A DNA stretch of 64,000 nt from Pisaster brevispinus (lineage: Eukaryota > Echinodermata > Asteroidea > Forcipulatida > Asteriidae): the NCBI GenBank assembly GCA_023634235.1, contig JAMKCF010000014.1:1426001-1490000 (forward strand), given 5' to 3'. The notes under the pieces are model-generated. The model was not told the DNA's origin. It saw only the letters and a list, made by a program, of their open reading frames with translations, and made no database searches. A program made the position numbers and the translations under genes. Every line of letters starts with the position of its first letter. The first letter of the stretch is position 1. Below are positions 54,680 through 64,000 of the stretch, piece after piece.

Positions 54680-57600
54680 AGGCTTACCCCTTGTGTTTTT
54701 TTCCAATTTTAGAGCTAAATTTGATTAAAATGCAAGGCTTACCACCTTGTGATTTTTTCAATTTTAGAGCAAAATTTGCTTAAAAAGCAAGGCTTACCCC
54801 TTGTGATTTTTTCCTTTTAGAACTAAATTTGCTTAAAATGCAAGTCTTACCCCTTGTGATTTTTTTCAAATTTTTGAGCAAAATTTGATAAAAGTGCAAG
54901 GCTAACCCCTTGTGATTTTTTCCTTTTAGAACTAAATTTGCTTAAAATGCAAGGCTTACCCCTTGTGATTTTTTTCAAATTTTAGAGCAAAATTTGATAA
55001 AAATGCTTGTGATTTTTCCAATTTTAGAGCAACAATTTGATAAAAGAGCAAGGCTTACTTACCCCTTGTGATTTTTTTCATTTTAGAGCTAAATTTTATT
55101 AAAATGCAAGGATTACCCCTTGTGATTTTTTCCATGATATAGCAAAATTTGATAAAAAATGCAAGGCTTACCCCTTGTGATTTTTTTCGTTTTAGAGCTA
55201 AATTTGATTAAAATGCAAGGCTTACCCCTTGTGATTTTTTCGGTTTAAGAGCAAATTTTGATAAAAATGCAAGGCTTACCCCTTGCGATTGTTTCCATTT
55301 TAGAGCAAATTTTGATAAAAATGCAAGGCTTACCCCTTGTGATTTTTCCAATTTTAGAGCAAAATTTGATTGAAATGCAAGGCTTACCCCTTGTGATTTT
55401 TTCCAATTTTAGAGCAAATTTTGATAAAAAAGCAAGGCTTTCCCCTTGTGATTTTTTCCAAATTTAGAGCAAAATTTGATTGAAATGCAAGGCTTACCCC
55501 TTGTGATTTTTCCAATTTTAGAGCAAAAATTTGATAAAAGTGCAAGGCTTACCCCTTGTGATTTTTTCCGTTTTAGAGCAAATTTTGATAAAAATGCAAG
55601 GCTTACCCCTTGCGATTGTTTCCATTTTAGAGCAAATTTTGATAAAAATGCAAGGCTTACCCCTTGTGATTTTTTCCAAATTTAGAGCAAAATTTGATTG
55701 AAATGCAAGGCTTACCCCTTGTGATTTTTTCCAATTTTAGAGCAAATTTTGATAAAAAAGCAAGGCTTTCCCCTTGTGATTTTTTCCAATTTGAGAGCAA
55801 AATTTGATTAAAATGCAAGGCTTACCCCTTGTGATTTTTTCCAAATTTAGAGCAAAAATTTGATAAAAATGCAAGTTCTACCCCTTGTGATTTTTTCCGT
55901 TTTAGAGCAAAATTTGATAAAAATGCAAGGCTTACCCCTTGTGATTTTTTCCAAATTTAGAGCAAAATTTGATTGAAATGCAAGGCTTACCCCTTGCGGT
56001 TTTTTGCCATTTTTAGAGCAAAATTTGATAAAAATGCAAGGCTTACCCCTTGTGATTTTTTCCATTTTAGAGCAAAATTTGATAAAAATGCAAGGCTTAC
56101 CCCTTCTGATTTTTTCCATTTTTAGAGCAAAATTTGATAAAAATGCAAGGCTTACCCCTTGCGATTTTTTCCATTTTAGAGCAAAATTTGATAAAAATGC
56201 AAGGCTTACCCCTTGTGATTTTTTCCAATTTTAGAGCAAAAATTTGATAAAAGTGCAAGGCTTACCCCTTGTGATTTTTTCCGTTTTAGAGCAAATTTTG
56301 ATAAAAATGCAAGGCTTACCCCTTGTGATTTTTTCCAAATTTAGAGCAAAATTTGATTAAAATGCAAGGCTTACCCCTTGTGATTTTTCCAATTTTAGAG
56401 CAAAAATTTGATAAAAGTGCAAGGCTTACCCCTTGTGATTTTTTCCGTTTTAGAGCAAATTTTGATAAAAATGCAAGGCTTACCCCTTGTGATTTTTTCC
56501 AATTTTAGAGCAAATTTTGATAAAAAAGCAAGGCTTACCCCTTGTGATTTTTTCCAATTTTAGAGCAAAATTTGATTAAAATGCAAGGCTTACCCCTTGT
56601 GATTTTTTCCAAATTTAGAGCAAAAATTTGATAAAAATGCAAGTTCTACCCCTTGTGATTTTTTCCGTTTTAGAGCAAAATTTGATAAAAATGCAAGGCT
56701 TACCCCTTGTGTTTTTTTTTTCGTTTTAGAGCTAAATTTGATTAAAATGCAAGGCTTACCCCTTGTGATTTTTCCAATTTTAGAGCAAAAATTGATTAAA
56801 ATGCAAGGCTTACCCCTTGTGATTTTTTCGGTTTAAGAGCAAATTTTGATAAAAATGCAAGTTCTATCCCTTGTGATTTTTTCCAATTTTAGAGCAAAAT
56901 TTGATTAAAATGCAAGGCTTACCCCTTGCGATTTTTTCCATTTTTAGAGCAAAATTTGATAAAAATGTAAGGCTTACCCCTTGCGATTTTTTCCATTTAA
57001 GAGCAAAATTTGATAAAAATTCAAGGCTTGCATTTTTATCAAATTTTTGCTCTAAAATTTAAAAAAAATCACACGGGGTAAGCCTTGAATTTTTATCAAA
57101 ATTTGCTCTAAAACGGAAAAAATCACAAGGGGTAAGCCTTGCTTTTTTATCAAAATTGTGATTTTTTCCGTTTTAGAGCAAATTTTGATAAAAATGCAAG
57201 GCTTACCCCTTGTGATTTTTTCCAATTTTAGAGCAAAATTTGATTAAAATGCAAGGCTTACTTACCCCTTGTGATATTTTCCATTTTAGAGCAAATTTTG
57301 ATAAAAATGCAAGGCTTACCCCTTGTGATTTTTTCCAATTTTAGAGCAAAAATTTGATAAAAATGCAAGGCTTACCCCTTGTGATTTTTTCCGTTTTAGA
57401 GCAAATTTTGATAAAGGCTTACCCCTTGTGATTTTTTCAAATTTTAGAGCAAAATTTGATAAAAATGCAAGGCTTTCCCCTTGTGATTTTTTCCGTTTTA
57501 GAGCAAAATTTGATTGAAATGCAAGGCTTACCCCTTGTGATTTTTTCCAATTTTAGAGCAAAATTTTGATAAAAAAGCAAGGCTTACCCCTTGTGATTTT

Positions 57601-58090
57601 TTCCGTTTTAGAGCAAATTTTGATAAAAATTCAAGGCTTACCCCGTGTGATTTTTTCAAATTTTAGAGCAAAAATTTGATAAAAATGCAAGGCTTACCCC
57701 TTGTGATTTTTTCCAATTTTAGAGCAAAAATTTGATAAAAGTGCAAGGCTTACCCCTTGTGATTTTTTCCGTTTTCGAGCAAATTTTGATAAAAATTCAA
57801 GGCTTACCCCCGTGTGATTTTTTCCAATTTTAGAGCAAAAATTTGATAAAAATGCAAGGCTTACCCCTTGTGATTTTTTCCAATTTTAGAGCAAAATTCG
57901 ATTAAAATGCAAGGCTTACCCCTTAAGAAATTTTCCAAATTTAGAGCAAATTTTGATAAATATGCAAGGCTTACTTACCCCTTGTGATTTTTTCCCATTT
58001 TAGAGCAAAAGTTGATTAAAATGCAAGGCTTACCCTTGTGATTTTTTCTGTTTAAGAGCAAAATTTGATTAAAATGCAAGGCTCACCCTT
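54680..58090. repeat. Satellite or minisatellite array, about 54-bp monomer
   Basis: The monomer reads approximately TTTTAGAGCAAAATTTGATA, AAAATGCAAGGCTTACCCCT, TGTGATTTTTTCCA. About 60 copies lie head to tail, with variants (TTGATTAAAATG, TGCGATT, CAAGTTCTACC, CTTACTTACCCC) recurring in short runs, which hints at local higher-order copying. Because 54 is divisible by three, long repetitive ORFs appear on both strands; these are not genes. A short stretch (57027-57157) is inverted. Confidence 0.95.
57027..57157. repeat. Inverted segment inside the satellite
   Basis: Within an otherwise one-directional array, about 130 bp (roughly 2.4 monomers) read GGGGTAAGCCTTG and TTGCTCTAAAA, the reverse complement of the monomer. 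Direct orientation resumes at about 57158. The flanking direct copies could pair with it as hairpins. Confidence 0.85.
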
Positions 58091-58094
58091 TTGT

Positions 58095-58440
58095 AAGTTT
58101 ATTTCTGAGTTTGTATGTTTTTCAATCAAAACAGCATTGAACTTGACCGCTTGACTGGTGCAAAGATTTATCTGTGAAATGTGTCGACCCATTTGTTTCT
58201 TATGGGCGTATTTCAAATTATGCTCTGAACAGTAAAAAATAAAATTACATTCACTTCATTTTTTCTCGCGAGGTTTCCGAATTTACCCCAACTTAAATGA
58301 GGACTCTAGATCTGTTTGAAAATGAGTGCATCTGAAAACTGAATTTGACCTTGGCACCTCTCTATAGCAAATTTTGCAAAACAAAAAAATAAAAAAATGT
58401 AAGGCACCTTGTGATTGTTAACGAGATTCTGGCAAATTTC
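58095..58440. repeat. Diverged third piece of the 2.3-kb unit
   Basis: Ordered matches to 51240-51520 are visible: GAATTTAAACCTTTTGACTGG versus GAACTTGACCGCTTGACTGG, ACCCAGTTGTTTTTTATG versus ACCCATTTGTTTCTTATG, then TTTCAAAT, CTCTGAA, ATAAAAT and CTTGACCTTG versus TTTGACCTTGG. So the satellite sits between a near-perfect copy and an old copy of the same sequence. Confidence 0.65.
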
Positions 58441-58780
58441 TAAACGAAATGTGAAGCCTTTCTTATTTCAAAATTGTTGAGTTCTTGAAAGCTGCACCAT
58501 AAAAAGGGGCCCAGCTCTTACAGTTAGTGTTTTTGGTCTTTTGCCTCTACATGAGTGACCTGAACTGTATGTGTTCCACTCTTCCATTTGATGTCATCCA
58601 TGGTGAGGTGAATCCAGAACCTGCAAGTAGTACCGCCGCAACCTTCACCTTCGTGTTCTAGCAATACTCGTCCTTTTGCAATTCCAGCCGCACTCGGTCC
58701 TGTGTCTGTTACCATAACAGCATGTGTTCTAGTGAGGTAGACTATCATCAGACTGCTCCTACCCGATGTGTTCTAGTCTC
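58441..58780 (-). other. WDR83 3' flank with an unassigned ORF
   Basis: This region follows the WDR83 stop on the minus strand and should be 3' UTR. A 74-codon ORF (58524-58748, minus) lies in a different frame. It contains CRFWIHLTMDDIKWKSGTH, which I do not recognise. CTAGAACACAT occurs twice here, 43 bases apart. Confidence 0.4.
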
Positions 58781-61700
58781 TCATCCATCCTCCTCATATG
58801 AATTACTCCTCCATAACTTAATAGTCCCTTCTGATGCAGACAGGAGACAAACTTCCTTGGGATGGAAAGACAAGGAGTGAACATTGTCCTTCCCTGCTTT
58901 CTCAATAGTCGTCACCATTGACCCCTGTTGACATTTAAAAAACAAATGCAACGTCAATGTTTACAAGAAGTTCCTGCACGCCTTTCTACATGTATAAATA
59001 ACTATGCATGACATCAACATGTAATCCAAAACGAGGCTACAGGCGCAGCGCCAAAGGGTGATCACAGATTTCGTAGCTGTGATTGGTGGATAAAAAACTG
59101 GGCGGGGGCTTACTGGATTGTGTATAGGGGGCACTGCACTAATATACACATTTTGGATTACAATATCGCTGTCTAGCATGAATAATAAGAAAAGACTACC
59201 ATTACATGTATTGCGGGTGATCCCCCAGAGCAGTTTAAAATGGAAGGCAGCATGGATCAACTCAAGAGCAATAGTTTTAACCTTAGCGCTCAGTGATCAA
59301 CTAAAACGGGCACTGTTTGTGTCTATGGTAGAGGCAGTTCTTCTGTACAGAGCTAAGACCTAGGCCCTTACTACTAATAGAAGGGAAAAGTCTCTGGTGT
59401 TACAGCATCCTGGTGTAACAACACCAGGATGCTGTGTATGGCCCTGAATATCTCTTGACAGGATCACTAATGAGGAATGTAGACCTCTACGCTGGAATGC
59501 GAAGGTGACAGAAAAAATCCCTGAACACCAGCTCAAGCATGCAGGGCACTGGGACAGTCACCATTCTCTGAGAGCCCATGTGAAGCGCAGCCTCAGGTGG
59601 GAGTAGATGTCTTACCCTCGTGGACATGCTGAAGTGGGACATTGGCTTGGCCAGCATGAAGGAGCTTTTGCATGCTGGACCTGGTCATCTGGACCAAGAT
59701 CACCGGGCAGGCTTGAGATGCCATAATTATGGCCTCTACTATGTGCATAGGCCCCTACAAGCTGCTGATGCTGAATGTATTTATATGTCAGACTACACTA
59801 TTATGAACAGAACAGGGGGCAACACTTCTGTCTGTGAAATAAAAAATCATTCAATTATCTCCTCACCTCGACTAAGTCCCAGAAGTAGATTTTCCCATCC
59901 TCCGATCCGCTCACCACGTGGCTGTCATCGTTGTTCATACAGCTATCCACTCTGTACCTACTGTTCTGGTGACCCGCATATTCACCGAGGAGCTCCCCCG
60001 TGTCTTTGTCTAGAAGACGGATCCTGCTGTCCAGCGATGACACCAGAGTGCACTGGCCGTCCTTGGTGAAGTTCACACAAGTAGCTGATTCTAAAAAGAC
60101 AAAAGTGTGATTGACGAAAAATCAAAACTTCTGAAAATGGTTCAGGGTGTAGCAGGACTCCAATTTGGGGAAAAAATCCACAAGCCTGCAGGGCTTGTAG
60201 CTCAAAACTTTTACAAAACCAGAACATTTTTTACAAGACCGGAACCAAAATGAGAAGAACACTATTATACCCAGTTTCTTCTTGAGCTGTTTTTGGAACA
60301 TACATTACGAGAAGATTCATCTAATTTTTCTTATGGGTTATACTTCAATACTCAACGGAATTGAAAGGTATATGTATTTAGCAGTTTAAATTAAGAATCC
60401 AATGAGGTCTTATTATTCAAAAACACAAGACCGCCAGACTTGTACGGTCATAAGTTTACTGGCCCGATGCTAAAATCACTGGCCTCGGGCCTGCGGTCCA
60501 GTGTAAAATTCGAGCCCTAGTGGGGGTCCCTCTTACATGTACAAGGTGAAACTCCCTGGTGCTCAGTTACAACTTGTAGCCATAGTTACCCTGCATACAT
60601 AACTTCATTTAAAACACTTGTTACATGTCGAGGCCAAGCGGTTAAGAGCAACAGATTAAACTTATGTTGTGTTTGAACAGTTTGGGGCTGAGTCCCAGTC
60701 GTGGCACTTGTTTCCTTGAGCAAGATTCTTTACCATAATTGCTTTGTCCTTCGGATAGGACATTAAGCCGTAGGTCCCATGTACTTGGATAGGTACATGT
60801 AGTGCACCTAAAAGAACCCAGAACACTTATCGCAGAAGAGTAGGGCTTAACCCCAGTGTGTCTGGTTCACATACCATTAGCACCCTTGTTTACAGGTTTC
60901 CTCAGGCTTGCAAGCTACAGTGATTAAGCTCACTTTGGAGGCATCCCTGGTTTCATTACCAGAAAAGAAAAAAAAATTGCATCAGCTGATTGCAAACTGT
61001 TTACCAACCAAAATGACCTCTATATAAATGAGGTAAAAAAGTTACATGATCCCACGTATTTACCCTAATGCTAAACCTTTCTCAAATAATAAAATAATAC
61101 TATGTTAAACATAGAATACAATTGAAAATCTTGCTTCTCACATTCAAGGCCCTCCATGGACTAGCCCCTCGCTACATTACAGATCTGCTACAACTGCGGA
61201 ATTTGAGACCAGGCCTTAGATCTTCATCTTCATCACACATACTCTATGTTCCCAAAACTCGTCTGGCAAGCTACGGAGACCGTGCTTTTTGTAGCTGCTA
61301 GCTGCGCGCCGCGTCTCTGGAATTCCTTGCCAGACGAGTTGAGGGACACACCTGATCAGTCAACATTCAAACGCAACCTCAAGACTCATCTGTTCAATCT
61401 GTCAGAACTTGCTAGCAACCGGCGCCTTTGAATGGTTTTTTTCCAGATGCACCTTATAATTTTTATGTTATTATTATTATTGTTATTATTATGTTACCCT
61501 GGACTTGGCCTTGGTACCCCTTCAAGAGTTTCCCATAGATTTTAAAATATATCTTAAGATCTATGGGAAACCTTTCTTCCAGTGGAATCGCCCTTTGCTA
61601 AACAAAATTGGCCTTGTTGCTTTCTCAAAGATAACATTCCAGGCCCATCCACATGTGTACAAACTTACGTCCAATGCAGTCAGCATGCAACATCCCATTT

Positions 61701-63559
61701 CGCATGTCATACCTCCGGATGTACCCATCCCCTGAAGCCGTCAATATCTCGTAGTCCGAAACGGTGATCGAGGACACGCTGTCTTTGGCCTCATCCATTA
61801 TCTGAATAGGGTCCATCTTTCGAGAGCGGCAGTCCCATATCCTAACAGTCGCATCAATTGAACCTAGAAGTAAATTGCAATAAAAAATTGTTATTCGTTT
61901 TTTTTCTTGCGCCTTCTCATCTAGTGATGTTGTTCCCCTCGGTTGTACACATGCAACATTTCCTTGTAGGAAACAACAAAATGTAATAAAAAGAAAAAGA
62001 AAATGGACAACAGATGCCCAAAACTAAGTTAAGTTTTTTTAGTTTTCCATGGCACAGTTTTATCTTTAAAAAGTCAGGGCAAATACATTAGGACCTGATT
62101 CTTTGTTCAACACTTTTGCCTGAAATTGTAATTTTGGGCCTATACACTAGGATAAAAAATAAAATAAATAGGCCCTAAATAAATAAAAAAATGACTTCCT
62201 TCGCTTGAAACTACTTGGTTTTGTTTTAGATTAATGTTTAGATTGTTGACATAAATGTACAATTTTTGTTTGGCTTCAATTTTATAACTTTATAAATCAT
62301 TGAGTTAATTCCATTAAAACATCACAGCTACACAGCATGTACAGGTGTACACATTTGTTTGAATATTGCAAGCATTGGTAAAGTGACTTTGGAAGCTGAA
62401 ACATGGCAGGGAGAGGCGAGGTAGGCAAGCTATGTTCTACATGGGGGCGGTAAAGAAAGTAGATACATGTAAGTGGAGGCGGTCTGCTGGTTTTCCGACC
62501 TTAGGCCTATTCAGTTATTACAGGTCACTGGAGCAGAGGGAATGGGGCAGTCAGATCAGAGCCCAGCTGTGGCTGACTTGATGATGAAGATGACTTTGTA
62601 CCACATTATAACGCTAAGACTAAGAGTCTCTCTTCAAGGGTGGGGGTCATCATTTGGTTTTTGTCAACCTACCGCTGATTTATAATGAAAGATACAACAA
62701 TAGTCATGTGTGGATACAGTGTCTATTTGACGAGCCTGAGAAAACGGCAAAACACAATACGTAGTTTCACGTTGAGCACGGTGGCAAGCGTACAAACCGC
62801 ATCTCCAGCTGCGGAATCCGTGAACGGACACCAACCCGCAGAAATCCGAGAAACGATTCATGCATGATTGGTTCTCAAATTGAAATGTTTTTCTATTGAT
62901 GTCTAATCATTGATTGGTGCATTTCAAAGGATATCATTTCACAGGATGCTTAAAATAACTAAGTCATATTCCTTAGACCTTAGGCCCTCAAACACCACCC
63001 CGCACCAGACACTTTTTTCCAGTCATGTCCCTACCTTTAAGTTTTACCATGCTTACAACTTATACTAAAAAGTCTCCGACTGAGTTCTGACTAGCTGACT
63101 AGGTTCTTTCCGTCATCCATGGTATAGGAACAATGTTAAATAGTACACAGTCGAGTCAGCAACCTGAGATTTCACTTTATTTTCATTTAAATTTTTGTAA
63201 TCACCTGATAAGACCACGGATGCTTCCTCGTTGAAACACACACAGTTCACTTTCCCAGCATGGCCTCGAAACTTTCTGAGTATCTGCCCCGATGCAACAT
63301 CCCAGAGAATCACTGTCTTGTCCGCTCCACACGACACCAGCTGCGAGTTGTCCAGAGACGACCGGGAATCTAGCACTTCGTACCCGTGGCCCGAGTACGT
63401 CTTGAGCAGCAGGTTACGGTGAGGGTTCCACAACTTGAGCGACTTGTCACTACCGCAAGACGTACAGTAGTTCCCATCCCCGTTGAAAGAAACACTCCGA
63501 ACTGCCCCTTGTTTGCACTCCAGTGTTTTGTGGAGCTTTAAGGGGAGTTTGTCCGCCAT
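58781..63559 (-). CDS. wdr83: WDR83 (MORG1) WD40-repeat scaffold, complete, four exons
   Basis: Exons are 63559-63205, 61863-61669, 60090-59867 and 58924-58781 (minus). All junctions are GT-AG and phases close, giving 305 aa, close to the vertebrate length of about 315. WD40 repeats run from residue 15 to near the end: GNYCTSCGSDKSLKLWN, YSGHGYEVLD then LVSCGADKTVILWDVASG, FRGHAGKVNCVCFNEEAS then SIDATVRIWDCRSR, SVSSITVSDYEILTASGDG then RRYDMRNG, DGQCTLVSSLDSRIRLLDKD, HVVSGSEDGKIYFWDLVE, and a last blade HSLSFHPKEVCLLSASEG then IKLW. This order and the GELLGEYAGH segment match WDR83, a seven-blade propeller that scaffolds ERK-pathway components and is found with spliceosomes. The start ATG is the first in the frame before the conserved KTLECKQGAVRSV. 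Introns 1 and 2 hold SINE and LINE relics. Confidence 0.95.
59210..59740 (+). pseudogene. Degenerate non-LTR retrotransposon, reverse-transcriptase C-terminal region
   Basis: In plus-strand translation, LKRALFVSMVEAVLLYRAKT matches the end of LINE reverse transcriptases (the LF-ATVE-LLYG-ETW block). After stops and frameshifts come AGHWDSHHSLRAH and DMLKWDIGLASMKELLH, matching the usual downstream tail. Several stops and frame changes make it dead. It lies in WDR83 intron 3, antisense to the gene. Confidence 0.65.
60428..60517 (-). repeat. Dispersed repeat, copy 2
   Basis: This is the reverse complement of 43020-43115, for example TTTACTGGCCCGATGC and AAAATCACTGGCCTCGGGCC. The family is not identified. 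Confidence 0.7.
60630..60960 (+). mobile_element. Full-length tRNA-derived SINE in WDR83 intron 2
   Basis: The head GAGGCCAAGCGGTTAAGAGC is followed by a weak B box (GAGTCCCAGTC), the TTGAGCAAGATTCTTTACCA block, GGATAGGACATTAAGCCGTA, a body, the TTTCCTCAGGCTTGCAAGCT tail, then an A-rich end. It is antisense to WDR83. It links the class II heads at 38692 and 40185 with the tails at 42490 and 28500. Confidence 0.75.
61122..61500 (+). pseudogene. Degenerate non-LTR retrotransposon 3' end
   Basis: One frame reads KILLLTFKALHGLAPRYITD and RLASYGDRAF. A frameshift leads to ASCAPRLWNSLPDELRDTPD and TFKRNLKTHLFNL, the typical end of a LINE ORF2. An ATT-rich microsatellite follows (61467-61492). It is antisense to WDR83, in intron 2. 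Confidence 0.85.
61864..63204 (-). other. WDR83 intron 1
   Basis: This is a 1.34-kb GT-AG intron. I see no RNA gene, clear repeat or coding segment; short ORFs at 62473-62685 and 62664-62861 lack motifs. Confidence 0.6.
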
Positions 63560-64000
63560 CTCAACGGGTGAAAATTACCCTCACAAATAGAGAATACACA
63601 GTTTCCGTGCACGATGTGACTGAAAGTAAACTTTCAACTTCGTGCTCGTGAAAAGTGTTTGCTGTTTATCAAATCTTAGCGCATATAGAATACGGGTTTG
63701 AGGTTTTAGAGAAAAGGTTAACATTTAATTTTGATTCAACATCGTTTGCGCCACCTCGCGTTCGAAAAGAGAGAACTTGGGGGGGGGGGGCGTTTCGCTC
63801 GTCCCCAGCGCCTTGCCTTAAAACCAAAGGCGCTGGGATGGGCAAACGTATCAAGCACGCTCATTGGTTAATGCTCAGTCCCATCATGCATCACACTCAC
63901 ACTGCAAGCACTGCACGCATGACGTACTTTCTGAACAAGAATCTGTGCAAGCTGATTAGCCCATCCCAGCGGTCCTGGATAGGCCGCTGGGGCCGAGCGA
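63560..64000. promoter_or_regulatory. WDR83 upstream region with a hairpin
   Basis: This should include the WDR83 promoter. CCCAGCGCCTT (63804-63814) and its exact complement AAGGCGCTGGG (63827-63837) form an 11-bp stem. A poly-G tract lies at 63779-63790. No defined promoter motif is assigned. Confidence 0.4.

Larger units (their letters stand above)
50109..54740. repeat. Two-copy tandem duplication of a 2.3-kb unit
   Basis: Copy 1 begins at 50109 and copy 2 at 52426 with the same TCTTTATAATGTTGCC string, a period of 2317 bp. The copies are nearly identical over their full length, differing by scattered bases and a shorter GT/G run in copy 2. Each ends with TTGATTAAAATGCAAGGCT, which is one satellite monomer; after copy 2 it runs straight into the satellite array. 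The ORFs repeated in both copies have no recognisable domain. A recent duplication or an assembly duplication would look the same. Confidence 0.92.

Noticed and set aside
55258..56234. Repetitive ORFs and a CRISPR-like pattern in the 54-bp array
   Set aside because: The monomer length is a multiple of three, so frames stay open by chance. There are no unique spacers between repeats, and the context is eukaryotic.
59620..60069. 149-aa plus-strand ORF
   Set aside because: Its first part is LINE relic and the rest is the antisense of WDR83 exon 3.

Overview
This is a eukaryotic, almost certainly animal, nuclear window. It has spliced genes with GT-AG introns, tRNA-derived SINEs, non-LTR retrotransposon relics, MITE-like elements and long tandem arrays. 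The repeat style, with GGGCCC-ended MITEs, a hairpin MITE with TTTAAAGG ends and tRNA SINEs with deuterostome-type bodies, suggests an echinoderm, perhaps a sea star. That taxonomic call is inference.

Four protein-coding genes can be rebuilt exon by exon with every splice phase closing. (1) Minus strand 21529-28703 is a complete six-exon Wnt11-type ligand of 364 aa. (2) Plus strand 30267-32009 is a two-exon TSSK-like serine/threonine kinase of 426 aa with a long basic N-terminal extension. (3) Plus strand about 33668-48208 is UVRAG, the Beclin-1/VPS34 complex subunit; exons 2-14 are firm, exon 1 is a short candidate, and the model is 879 aa. (4) Minus strand 58781-63559 is a complete four-exon WDR83/MORG1 WD40 protein of 305 aa. 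Wnt11 and the kinase are divergently arranged across about 1.6 kb; kinase and UVRAG are in tandem; UVRAG and WDR83 converge. They belong to unrelated pathways: Wnt signalling, spermatogenic-type kinase, autophagy and endosome traffic, and a MAPK/spliceosome scaffold.

Region by region: 1-1.73 kb is a TA-flanked inverted-repeat element with a reiterated internal word. 1.85-2.4 kb is one of four GGGTCA-rich repeat loci. 3.02-8.34 kb is a three-copy tandem array of a 1.77-kb unit containing a SINE. 8.3-21.5 kb has no recognisable gene, only microsatellites and dispersed repeats. 21.5-48.3 kb holds Wnt11, the kinase and UVRAG, with repeats in many introns. 50.1-54.7 kb is a nearly identical two-copy tandem duplication of a 2.3-kb unit. 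It runs into a 54-bp-type satellite (about 54.7-58.1 kb) with a small internal inversion, followed by a decayed third piece of the same 2.3-kb unit. 58.5-63.6 kb is WDR83 with LINE and SINE relics between its exons.

The most interesting points are the linkage of Wnt11 and UVRAG, which are also neighbours in the human genome; repeat elements whose terminal word is reiterated inside; the apparent birth of a satellite from the edge of a tandemly duplicated unit; and an intron made almost wholly of an inverted SINE pair. I found no clear evidence of a new multi-gene system.
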